Positions 26,401-39,028 of a stretch of DNA of 64,000 nt are shown here, piece after piece. The DNA is from Calcarisporiella thermophila CBS 279.70 (taxonomy: Eukaryota; Calcarisporiellomycota), in the NCBI RefSeq assembly GCF_041956535.1, contig NW_027192223.1, forward strand, positions 157,952-221,951, written 5' to 3'. The notes beneath the pieces were generated by a model. It saw only the letters and a list, made by a program, of their open reading frames with translations. It was not told the DNA's origin and searched no databases. Position numbers and translations under genes: made by a program. The first letter of the stretch is position 1, and each line of letters begins with the position of its first letter.

Positions 26401-26944
26401 ATTTAGAACGAGAACGAAAAGCTGCAGAAGAAATGAAAACCAGAGAAAAAGGCGCACCGGTAGAATTACCTTCCCACGAAAACTGCCCTGCTTGTGATAC
26501 AGATATCTTTTTTTTACCTTAACATAATGAATGAAGCATAATAGTCATAATAACATCAAAATTGGCCTTCCCGATATTACCTTAATTTTTTCTTTTTGCC
26601 TTTTCTACGCATAGTCACCAGTTCACCAAAGATCGGGGTTTGTGGTAATGGACACATGTGGGGTAATTAGAGCAATCAGATATTTTAACAAATTATATAT
26701 AGTGCTATTAATCTGCTTATTTCCGTTTACTTTTGTTTTAGAGCGATGTTCAATTACGTTGACATTACTGCTTGAGCGAAATACCCAATTTTGCCTGGGC
26801 TGTCCTCGAAAAGCATGTGCCCCACTCCAAGACGATAAAATCAAAGGAGATACTCAGCCAGTCTTAATGAATGCATTATTAGAAATTTGTAAGCAGTGTC
26901 TATACTGCGGGAGTATGCTTTCGGGAAAGATGCATCATTTATAG
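23441..26944 (+). CDS. TFIIIC 90-kDa-like subunit (TFIIIC-delta / GTF3C4 type)
   Basis: Subunit of the RNA polymerase III factor TFIIIC, which binds A and B boxes of tRNA genes; located in the nucleus. Many short exons. The first joins are 23441-23551 and 23613-23706, then the ESELAQYFSPEVYQC segment. The N-terminal half fits the TFIIIC-delta beta-propeller: ALLWSDAGQVAVIASSRIYI, ASWSPPAAFDGFG, LAVTTTKNRAFIYGP, YLATANLDGTVNVWAIV, ITWSI-type strands and AISWDPINERLVLV. The C-terminus has the TFIIIC zinc-finger pattern: CPAC at about 26484-26495, CGNGHMW, RCSITLTLLL, CLGCPRKAC and CLYCG. One intron between CPAC and CGNGHMW has no good GT donor. AT-AC borders at 26503-26608 keep both frame and Cys pattern (see findings). 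Final exons are 26609-26662 and 26742-26944. Identity is well supported by the zinc region; some middle exon borders are not fully resolved. Confidence 0.82.
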
Positions 26945-27237
26945 ATAAATGCTTAAGGTTCTAATAAAGCTACATATAAATTTTTAAATTTATATATGAA
27001 TGATATTTTGAACAAAATGTCTACATCCAAATATAATAAAAAAATCGCCTCCCTTCATTTATTGAGTTCTCTGACTAACTATTTTACAAGTTATCTCAGT
27101 GCAATTACCATATTGAGCCCAAAGAATATAAATGAGAGGGAGGTACCATCATCATTTTAGCATTGGTTAATAGCTGTACAGGTTTAGTGAATAAAAAGAA
27201 AATGACATGATAAATAATCCAGAGTTCTTTGAAGTAA

Positions 27238-28977
27238 CTACGCTTTGCTATGTTGCTTCCCCGCCCAGCAACCAGGACAGTTGTGTAAGACTTCATGCAC
27301 AAATATATCACAATCCACACAAAAGTGTTGTTTGCATTTGCTGCATTGGTATCGCCCACTAGAAGCCGTTTCTTGGGCTATGGATGGAATAGCACCAGGG
27401 CCAGTAGTACGCGTAGTAGGTGGAGGTTTCGACTCAAAGGGTATTTGACAGGAAAAGCAGTGATCAGATACAGCACTATTTAAAATATACCAGCAGAGTA
27501 ATAGGCGTAAGTTCCTCCTGTGATCTAGACTTATAGATTTATCTCAAACTACCTTTTCCATGGCACCTCGATATAATTATTCACAGGAAACAAATGGTGA
27601 TAAGAGCGAGCCAAATGTGGGCTCGACACTAGAGTAAGCCCGCATATGTCGCAATCTGTCGGAATATCGCATACTTTTGCGGAACATCTTGGACATAAAA
27701 ACCCTCCAACCGTTAGCTTCCCGTGACTAAGAGTGTAAAATATTTATCTATATTAAATTAAATAATTCAACCAAATTACTAGTAAAATACGTACCAAACA
27801 CATAAAGAGCTATCGGTTTCAACAAGTCGTTTTGGGAATCCCATCATCACTAGGTTAGAGGAGCTCTTAGCAGTTGTTACAGGTGGGGGGGGAATCATTT
27901 CAAACAGTAGCTCCTTGTAATGAGTTTCATTTAAAACTACTCCCAGTTGCCCTAAGTTAAGATGATACATTACTAATGCAGTTGAAATAACCTCTTAGTT
28001 TCTAGTATACCTCGAGTTTCATGACACAACGTCTTGAGAATTTGCATTTCTGCTGCAAGAGCAACAACGCTTACTCGAATATTTTCCTGCTTTAATGCAT
28101 TAATGGTATCAGTAATATCGCCTGGATCGCAGGTTGTAAGCGAGCCGTATATAATAACAATTTCGCGAGAACCGTGGGAGGGAACATGTCTAATTACAAG
28201 ATATGCATGGCCCAAATTAGTAGCAAGTGGTGTAAATAGGCTTAGTAGTGTAAATAGGCCATTTGAATACATACGATAAGGAATTGCGCGCCATCTCTAG
28301 CGAATTTTGCAAAGAGGGTTCTCCTGATGTATCCTGATTTTTTTTGTCTTTAAGGATCTTAATGTGATCATTTGGATTACCTAGAAAAAACCTGCGTTCA
28401 TTATCCGCTCTGAAAATATAATTCAAATCATATTCCTACATACCACTTAAATCTGATAATTTTTCAGCAATTCCATCTCTAGTCGCAATAATGCCCAACT
28501 GGCTGATTGGATTTTGATCAAAAAATTCTAAAACGAACTGCCTAGCATAATCAAGTGTTAAATCCAGACGCGAGGGACGTAAATCTTTCTCGGCCATGGC
28601 TTCGGACGCATCCAGAACAAGAAAAAGATGTCGGATAATGCCTCGTTGAAGTGTAGCAGTATCGCGAAGTAATCTGGAATGTTTGAATATAAAAAGTCAT
28701 TTAAATGGGCCTAGAGGGCAAGAAAAGAGGGATATCTCCTCCATATGAGAAAGATCATAATGAATTACCTTCGCCTTTTGAGTTGTTGTTGTAAATTAGC
28801 AACGACACTTTGGATACTTCCATGTTCATCCTCTTGGACTATATCCCAACTCCGCTTATATTCTTCTTCCCATGAGTAGCCTACTTGCTGAGTGTTATGC
28901 TGGCTATCATCAATGGTATCATCGACATCGATGTGCTCATCTTCTTCGCGTGATTTTGCCATACCTTTCGCGACCAA
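27238..28977 (-). CDS. SSL1: TFIIH subunit p44 / SSL1
   Basis: Core TFIIH subunit that binds and stimulates the XPD/Rad3 helicase in transcription initiation and nucleotide-excision repair. The protein starts with an acidic N-terminus ([20 protein letters not shown], then [13 protein letters not shown]), typical of Ssl1. A von Willebrand A domain follows: [95 protein letters not shown]. The C-terminus has the C4 zinc and RING-like modules: [65 protein letters not shown] and [11 protein letters not shown]. It is read through several short introns; the stop codon occupies 27238-27240. Divergent from NDUFA6 with only 142 bp between starts, and convergent with the TFIIIC gene. Confidence 0.94.
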
Positions 28978-29119
28978 ACCTATATGGAACTAAGATTTAG
29001 ATATTCAAATTACTTGTGGCTTGGTTTTATTAATCCTTGCTTAACAACTTTTGTTTTTGATTTTCCCTCTATCGTCCTGGAACTAATAATTGGAAATTTG
29101 AAGATTTGCGGACAAAAGA
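28978..29119. promoter_or_regulatory. Shared divergent promoter SSL1 / NDUFA6
   Basis: Only 142 bp separate the two start codons, so both genes must use overlapping promoter DNA. No individual factor site is claimed. Confidence 0.5.
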
Positions 29120-29648
29120 ATGACCATTGCTGCCACGAATCTTGCTGTAACAACAGCTAGCTCTAATTCTCTTGCTCATGCACGCAGGCGCGTGATGCAT
29201 CTCTATCGAGACTGGCAACGTGCGGTAAGTAGAGAAAATAGAGATCATCTTGCAATATTGTAATTTTAACAACCAGTACGTTAACATACGATGAAAACTT
29301 ACTTGCAGGCAACGATCATACCCTCCCTCTATCTTCTCGATATGCCTTCTTCTTCTGTTCGTAACAAAATCCGTGAGGAGTTTGAGAAAAATCGACACGT
29401 GTCTGACATCAAAGTGATCGATGTTCTAATTGCTAAAGGGAGAATGGAATACCAGGAGACAATGAATTTGGTAAAATTTATATGCTTAATGCTAGTTTTT
29501 GCTTTTTTTAGCTTAATAATTTTATTTGCCTATTCTTTTTATTTTCTAGTGGAAGGAGAAGAGTCATATAATGCGTTACTTCAGTCAGGAAGAAGCGCCG
29601 CCAAAGCCAGACACCTTCTTGGAAAAGTTCTATGCAGGAAAGGATTAA
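29120..29648 (+). CDS. NDUFA6: Mitochondrial complex I LYR subunit NDUFA6/B14
   Basis: Accessory subunit of NADH:ubiquinone oxidoreductase that binds the mitochondrial acyl carrier protein through its LYR motif. Three exons: 29120-29224, 29309-29470, 29550-29648 (121 aa). The LYR signature is in HARRRVMHLYRDWQRA, followed by the conserved VRNKIREEFEKNRHVSD, VIDVLIAKGRMEYQET and NLWKEKSHIMRYF. Length and motif order match fungal NDUFA6/NUO14.8-type proteins. Its presence shows that the organism has a proton-pumping complex I, unlike budding yeasts of the Saccharomyces group. Confidence 0.93.
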
Positions 29649-29877
29649 TTCAAGAGAAAAGATTCAATATTCACTGATTCTTTTTATTTCTTTGTATTTT
29701 TGGAAGTGGATAAACGAAATGGTTGTGAATAATCCAATAAATAGAAGATATTTCGTATAGCTCGTATTGTTGGTGATAAAGTTTAACTTTTGAATATTTA
29801 TTAAATAAGATAAGCGAGGGCAGATGTATGGATAGAGGATATGAACCCTCAGTTATATTCTCAAAAAGAGCTTCCGT

Positions 29878-32800
29878 CTATGCATTTCGTACAAACTGCA
29901 ACAAACACAACGTATATGCAAACATATCATCTAACCTCTTGGATCCTTTTCTTGCGTCGATCAACTCTCTCACTAGAGATGCAAATTCTTCATAATTCCG
30001 AGCAATAAGATCACCGTGCACCTTCAAGAACACACTCAAATAGGTCTCAATAAGTTCAAAATCACGATGAGTAGATAACAAGGATGTGATGGCTCTTAGG
30101 AAGAGACGTAATTCCTTCATGTTATCATCAATGCTGAGTGAACGAATCTCAAAATCAACTGCAGAAGGATTGAGGGTTTTAAGGTGCGCAAGGAAAGAAG
30201 CGACTACAATAGAGAATACAAAAATTTAGTCACAGTATTAATTGCTCTCTTATATATTTAAAACCTACAATCGCCCGACTGTTCACCCTCCTTCAACCGC
30301 TTTGCGATTTCCGTTTCAACTTGCAACTCGCTAAAGTTCACTTTTCGCGACTTTTCGCTTTCCACTTTGCTTGTATCTTTCTCCGTTTCCGTCACGAACT
30401 TAGGGTCAACTCCAGGAAGCGTTGGTAAAAAGAATGGTGCTTTCTCAGGAGCTTTAGGAGGCTCTCGTGGCTTATTTCTCTTTTTAATTATCTCGAGATT
30501 GAGCAGTGTTTGCCATTTAGAGCGGGGAAGAAGCGATAGAGTAATCATCTCATCTGAGAGTTGATCAATTGTTTCGGCAGGCAACTGAGCGTTTTCACCC
30601 TCAACTTCTACTCCTCCAACAAGTTCCTCTTCTTCACCCTCAGCCAAGCCAGACGAAGTAGGCATTTCGACGGAGAATGGGTCTTCATCAGAAGAAAGAT
30701 TGCGCAGCGGTACATTAGCAAATTGGGAACGATTGGCCCACAAAAAAATACCAACATGGTCCACATGCGAAGTCGCTAGAAAATCACCAGCAGGAGAAAA
30801 ACTGACACTGGTAGCAACACTTTCGACCCGGAATGCGTCAATCAGGTAGCCGGTCGGGAGATCCCATGTGCGGATAGTTGCGTCCAAAGAGGTCGAAACA
30901 AGCCAACGTCCATCCGGGAAGAATGCCATATCAGTAATTCGGTTGCGATGACCCCAAAATTCACGTACTACACGCCGAGTCTCAATATCCACAATCCTTA
31001 TCCCCAAATCGTCGCCAGCAACAGCCAGCAAATTATTCTCTTTGTTGAGTATGATACTTGCCGCCGGTATCTCTAGAGTCGCCACACAATCGGCAGTTTG
31101 GAAACTCCATACTTTTACCGTGCCATCCAAAGAGCTTGTCACCACATACCGATTGATTGAATCAGCAACAATACCCGTAATCGCTTTAGTATGACCACTA
31201 AAAGTCCGTCGATGTAATCCTGACTGGAGATTGAACATGTCAACTCGGCCGCTGGCTGCCCCGACAAACCCAAAGTTGCCACACGCGCTGATAGCGGTTA
31301 CTTTAAGAGCAGATCCGTCTGATGTTTTTAGAACATGTTTGCCAAGAGCCTTACGTTGAATAGACCAGGTTCGGGCTGCAGTATCATTAAGATGGGTCGT
31401 TAGGACATTATCCCAATCCTTTTGTCTAGTATCACCTATCGACAAAATTCATATGAAAACAATTAATTAAAGAAGTATTTAAAATATATTGTTCTAATCC
31501 ACGTACTTGCTGAGAAATGTAAGATTTGCGGTAGCTTCAGATCATCAATTTTTAAGTTTAGTAGGCGAGACTTTCGGCTAAGATGCCCTTGTGATAACTC
31601 AGTGCTTTGTGCGTCTCTGATGGTAGAAAAAAGGCGGAGTGATCTGTCACGACCCGCACTGAGAATTAAATGTCCGTCAGGCCCATAGTAGCGGATAAAC
31701 GTGGGAGGTGCATGATGGCCGCTTCTCGACTTGAGAAGTCTCGGTAAACCATCCAAACTATCGAAGATCCATTGCTGCAAAAAATTGGGGAATAAGCTCA
31801 TATTCAGAAATAATTATACAAACTACTAGTTACTTTAACAGAATTATCTGCTCCTGAAGAGAGAAGTATAGGCTGGCCATTAAGAAACTGCACTGATGCA
31901 ATAAGTCCGTCATGGGCACCCTTCATGACGTGCACGAGTCGCCGTTTATCAAGGTCCCATAGCGATATATCGCCATATGCATTAGCAGATGCCATGATAT
32001 GTTGGTCATCTATCCAAATATTTAGTTAATTACATTGCAACATTAAATGCAAAGTAAATAGTCTACCTGTCCTGAAAGAGACGCCTGTAACCTTTCCCTC
32101 TTGTTTTATTTTCATGATTGTCTCATCTACGCGAATGTTGTGAATCACTACTGTGCCATCCAGCAAACCCACAGCCACAACATCGACAACGGGTGATTGG
32201 GTGAGAGAAGTAATGGGAGACCCAAATGATTTGAATGAATGGACGAGTTTGCTACAATTGAATAAATAATGTTAAAATTTTCATTATAATCAAGGCTAAA
32301 TAATTTAATTACCCTGTTCGAATATTCCATAGCTGCATAGTCCCCTCCTTGCTACCAATAAGCACTTTGTTAAGGTATGTACTCGGGTGCACGATTGATG
32401 TAACAGTAAACTCATTTTCGAGTTCAAGTTCAGTATATAATTCTATATAACATGTCTATTAGCACATTGCCGGATTTCTATAATATTCAAAAGCAAGTAT
32501 TACCTTTAGTAGCGTGGTCATACATCTTCAAGGAGTTATCATCCGTTACGGCAATGACATGTTGCCCAAACATAAGGAGTGACACTATGCTCCCAGTTAC
32601 ATCAGTCTTAATTCGAGAAATCTAGATTTAATATTTGGTAAATTAGACAATGTCGCAAATATATATTATATCGAGTATAAATACTACCTCTTTTGTTCGC
32701 TTGTATATTATGATATCACTTCCACTTGCGGCAAACGTTAGATCTCCTTGACATGCCATAGCAGTAATTGGATTCTCGGTTTGTGGCCCTGCGTGAAATT

Positions 32801-33136
32801 GAAGTAAAACGAACCAGTTAACTCCAGATAACAAAAATAATTTAAAAAGGCTTTAACTTACCTACGAATAATAAGTTCATTTTTGAGCACTATTTTGTTG
32901 TTTTAAGAATTAATAAACTACAAGAGTATCCATTAAATTGTAGGTTTGAAATTTACGTTGTAAATATGGAAACTTTTGCCGACGCAGGTTGTCAGGAAAT
33001 AATCCTGCCCTCTTGACTGGACTAGAAATGGGATCTCATTGCACACATATCCAACTGCCCGGAAAGGCTGGTATAAGCATGGTGCAGTTTTACGATCTTC
33101 TGTCCGTGGCCGTTTATTAATTTCTAGAGTTGGCAT
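29878..33136 (-). CDS. UTP21: UTP21 / WDR36, small-subunit processome WD protein
   Basis: UTP-B component of the small-subunit processome, needed for 18S rRNA maturation in the nucleolus. Multi-exon; the first exons are 33136-32957, 32889-32862 and 32788-32688. The long exon 31445-30258 holds the second propeller and the C-domain start. Landmarks include PFRAVGYVCNEIPFLVQSRG, YFLTTCVGKSFHIYN, MNLLFVG, ENPITAMACQGDLTFAASG, the WD blades NRYVVTSSLDGTVKVWSF and HRNRITDMAFFPDGRWLVS, and FLWANRSQFANVPLR. The Utp21 C-terminal domain (LSLLPRSKWQTLLNLEIIKK, PFFLPTLPG) ends in LRLFLRAITSLLSTHRDFE. The order and the specific C-domain separate it from generic WD proteins. The start lies 161 bp from the divergent AAA ATPase gene. 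Confidence 0.94.
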
Positions 33137-33297
33137 TTTAAAATGATTATAACAGATCGTATGGAGCGGTATAGAGCTGTAAATTCGAAATATATTACTT
33201 CGATATTGTTTACTTCGGACTTTCAAATGTGACTTTTTAATTCTCTTCTCAATTTCTATTAATTTGAATTAAAGATTTACTGAGAAATAATCCTGAG
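33137..33297. promoter_or_regulatory. Shared divergent promoter UTP21 / AFG2B-like
   Basis: 161 bp between two start codons of genes that both act in ribosome biogenesis. AT-rich; no specific site recognised with confidence. Confidence 0.45.
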
Positions 33298-35568
<2,271 letters not shown>

Positions 35569-35654
35569 TCTATTTCACTTTTTCTTAATAAAATTCCATA
35601 AGATAAAGAATGGGTTCAATCATTTAAACATGTGTTTATTAAAAAAAAGTAAAT

Positions 35655-37190
35655 CTACTGATTCATCCCTGCACTATGTATCCTTAGTCGGCAATCCTCA
35701 CCACCACTCAGCAACAAATCTCCAGACCATTCTACACAGAATACTTTCTGCTCTTCTTCCTCGCTATCATTTCCATGCAACAGGGTATATATCGGTGCGC
35801 GCCGACTACGTATATCCCAGACACGCACAATACCATCATACGATCCAGTCACGAGATGATGTTCTGAGCTTGGGCTCCATGCTACAGAGGAAACCCAGTT
35901 TCGGTGACCTGGGAGAGATAGTTTTAACATAGAAGCGTCACTGCTGCGGGGATCCCATACTCGCAGAACTCGATCCGCATGGCCAGTGGCAAGCAATCCT
36001 GTAAGTGGAGAAGGGGCGAGAGCATAAATCGTTTTCTCGCAGGAGAGTGTGGTAAGATTAGTGCGTTTATGGATATCCCAGACTCGAATGGAATGATCCC
36101 ATCCACCGCTATAAAGTATGTTTTCGTCCTTCGGATCGAACGCAACACATGAAACAGGGCCGACGTGGGCATCGAGAGTAGTCACGGGGGCTTTTACTAA
36201 CACATTATCACTATTTTTTGTTTTTCGCTTCTTGTTATTTTCATTTTCTGGCCCAGCTAGAAATTCTGACTCGTCCACATCGGGTACAGCGCTCGTATAG
36301 TATTTAATTTCTGCGTCCCAAGATGCAGTAGCAAAATGTTTGCCAGTGGAATCTACGGAGACTGATTCAACGCTACCTTTGTGCCCTTTTGCAACGTAGA
36401 GCGTTTCAAACATGTTATTTGAATCATACTAAAAATACATCAATATAGAGCATATAGGCGATTTATGAGTGAATGAAAATTTACCCTCCATGCGCGCACA
36501 GTATGATCTTGTGATGCAGTCAAAAATGTGTACTCTCCTAATAAAAGCGACTTAGATTAACAAGAAAAAAAAAAGACTGGTGTATTTTGAAATATACCTT
36601 CACTTTTCAGCCATGCCACACTTTTTATAGGCCCTTCATGACCAGTAAAAGTCTGTAAACATTCACCTGATTTGTTCCATATGCGCGCATTATTATCGTA
36701 AGAGCCAGTCAAGAAATACCTTTTCAAGAAGCATAATAATAAGCTTAAAAACCTTCAAAAACATAAAAGTGGAAGTATACCCGTTAGAAGCGCTCACGCA
36801 ATATACCCAATCATCATGTTCAAATGTTGAGAGCGATTTAGGAGGAAGCATTGACTCGATATATTCTAATATCAGCACATTTTCTGCAGAGATGCCTTTT
36901 GATTCCAGGTATTCCTCGAGACTAGTCCGCAGCGTCTCCCCGTCAATTAAAAATGTGAATGGAATAGTTTTCTCTAAAACAAAAATTATACATTTAGATA
37001 CCAATACTCATCATTAACAGCAATAGTCATCATTACCAAAATTTAGCATATGATTCACAATTTCCGAGAGTCCATATCTCTTAAGTCTGGTGGGTACCAG
37101 AATGGCAGTGTCTGGAACGACATACTTGTCATTCTTGGTAACAAACTTCACCTGTACTTTTCTCTCGTCTATTTCCATATTTTCTGCCAT
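35655..37190 (-). CDS. YTM1: YTM1 / WDR12 ribosome biogenesis protein
   Basis: Member of the Nop7-Erb1-Ytm1 (PeBoW) complex required for 27S pre-rRNA processing; the Mdn1 ATPase removes it through its N-terminal NLE (ubiquitin-like) domain. Exon 1 (37190-37037) and the next exon encode that domain: VQVKFVTKNDKYVVPDTA, PTRLKRYGLSEIVNHMLNF, PFTFLIDGETLRTSLEEYL. Seven WD blades follow: WVYCVSASNGYFLTGSYD, GHEGPIKSVAWL, EYTFLTASQDHTVRAW, GHKGSVESVSVDSTGKHFAT, DAHVGPVSCVAFDP, TIYALAPSPLTGLLATGHAD and HRNWVSSVAWSPSSEHHLV. The last exon is 36413-35655. Divergent from RPL4 and convergent with the AAA gene, with 86 bp between stop codons. Confidence 0.95.
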
Positions 37191-37396
37191 TATATATCGA
37201 TATTCGAGAAACGTGAAAACTACATTAAGCTCTCGAAAATGCAAATAAACGTGACGGCGAAGTGACTGCTGTTGCTGGATACAGGAATATCCCCCTTATC
37301 TCCCAAGAAAAATAAATTTGAAGAGCGAAGGCATCGCGACTGTTTCCTCCTCTTTCACTATTTCTCTATTACTATAAACAAGGGCACATAATAGCA
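37191..37396. promoter_or_regulatory. Shared divergent promoter YTM1 / RPL4
   Basis: 206 bp between the YTM1 and RPL4 start codons, joining a ribosome-assembly factor and a ribosomal protein gene. Contains pyrimidine-rich runs near the RPL4 side (about 37345-37372), as is common at ribosomal-protein gene starts. Confidence 0.5.
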
Positions 37397-38673
37397 ATGG
37401 TAAAGTATCATAGTCTGCTTTTATCCATCCATCCATCCACCCATCCATCCTTTTATTTTACTTTTAAAATCTATGAAATGGATGAGTGGGGTGTCTTGAC
37501 ACTGATGTTGAAATGAATTGTATGAATTTTTGCTCATTCTAATGATTTACCCTGCAGGCCGCTCGTCCCGTCATCAACGTCTTCTCTGAGACCGGTAAGG
37601 AAACCGTGGGCACTGTTCCGCTCCCCGCTGTGTTCAAGGCCCCGATCCGTCCGGATATCGTGAACTTTGTCCACACCAACATGGCAAAGAACAAGCGCCA
37701 GCCTTACGCTGTCTCGGATAAGGCCGGCCATCAGCACTCTGCTGAGTCCTGGGGTACTGGTCGTGCTGTTGCACGTATTCCTCGTGTTTCTGGTGGTGGT
37801 ACCCACCGCGCCGGTCAGGGTGCTTTCGGTAACATGTGCCGTGGCGGTCGTATGTTCGCCCCCACCAAGACCTGGCGCAAGTGGCACGTCAAGACCAACC
37901 AGAACCAGAAGCGCTATGCTACTGCTTCTGCTCTGGCTGCCTCTGCTATTCCTTCCCTCGTGTTGGCCCGTGGTCATCGCATTGAGGAAATTGCTGAGGT
38001 TCCTCTTGTTGTCTCTGATGCCGCTGAATCGCTCGCCAAGACCAAGAGTGCCGTTGCTCTGCTCCAGGCCGTGAACGCCTACCGTGATGTCACCAAGGTC
38101 AGCAACTCTCGCAAACTCCGCGCCGGTAAGGGTAAGCTGCGCAACCGCCGCCACCGTCAGCGTCGTGGTCCCCTCGTTGTTTACTCCGAGGACAAGGGCA
38201 TCGTCAAGGCCTTCCGCAACATCCCTGGTGTTGAGCTCGCCAATGTCCGTCGCCTCAACCTCTTGCAGTTGGCTCCTGGTGGCCACCTTGGTCGCTTCAT
38301 CATCTGGACCCAGGGTGCTTTCGCCCTCCTCGACGAGATCTATGGCACCACCGAGTCTGGCTCTTCCCTCAAGAAGGACTACTCTCTCCCCAACGCCATC
38401 ATGACCAACCCCGATGTCGCCCGTCTCATCAACTCCGATGAGATTCAGAGCGTTGTCCGCCCCGCTGGCCCTAAGACCCAGAAGCGTCCCTTCACTCAGA
38501 AGAAGAACCCGCTCCGCAACGTTGGCGTGATGGTTCGCTTGAACCCCTATGCTCGCACTCTCCGTCGTGCTGAGATCCTTTCCCAGCAGCGCCGTGCCAA
38601 GGAGGACAAGAAGACCAAGGCCCCTAAGAAGGTCTCGAACAAGAAGTTCATCGAGAACTTGCACGCCGAATAA
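37397..38673 (+). CDS. RPL4: 60S ribosomal protein uL4 (RPL4)
   Basis: Large-subunit ribosomal protein uL4, whose internal loop lines the exit tunnel. Model: exon 1 is only the ATG (37397-37399), then a 158-nt intron (37400-37557), then exon 2 37558-38673 (372 aa). Family landmarks: [31 protein letters not shown], the tunnel-loop region [90 protein letters not shown] and [18 protein letters not shown]. Strong C/G-ending codon bias, unlike neighbouring genes, fits very high expression. That same bias opens a long false ORF on the opposite strand. Starting at the internal Met at 37606 would lose conserved residues, so the ATG-only first exon is preferred. Confidence 0.95.
37423..37450 (+). repeat. 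(ATCC)n microsatellite in RPL4 intron 1
   Basis: About seven CCAT/ATCC units with one variant (CACC), lying inside the first intron of RPL4. Confidence 0.85.
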
Positions 38674-39028
38674 GCGCCAATTGTTCGCCCAAATATCTAT
38701 AGCTTCCTTTAAGCACGGTTTTTTATTGAAAAATTCGAAATAAAATGAAATTGCTGTGTTTGTTATATCCTCCATAAGAAAACGTCTGCTCAATTGACAT
38801 ATAAAGCTTATATCGCAATGAGTGGGGCTTTTTAGAATATTACACATTTACAAGGTTTATTTTAAATTAAAGGCCATAAAGAGGAAAAAATATATATAAA
38901 GAATATACTTATGTATGATGGTATGAAATAGCGAAGGTTAAAATAAAATAACGATAAATCAAAGGAATAAAAAAAAAAAGAGTATAGTTGTCTGTACAAA
39001 TGCTATGTATATTGAATATGGGTGTGGT
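38674..39028. other. Intergenic, convergent 3' ends of RPL4 and LRR gene
   Basis: AT-rich, with AATAAAATG soon after the RPL4 stop (about 38739) and A-tracts near 38969-38980. No gene. Confidence 0.45.

Noticed and set aside
37534-38847. 437-codon minus-strand ORF
   Set aside because: Lies wholly antisense to RPL4 and is produced by that gene's strong codon bias; no family resemblance.
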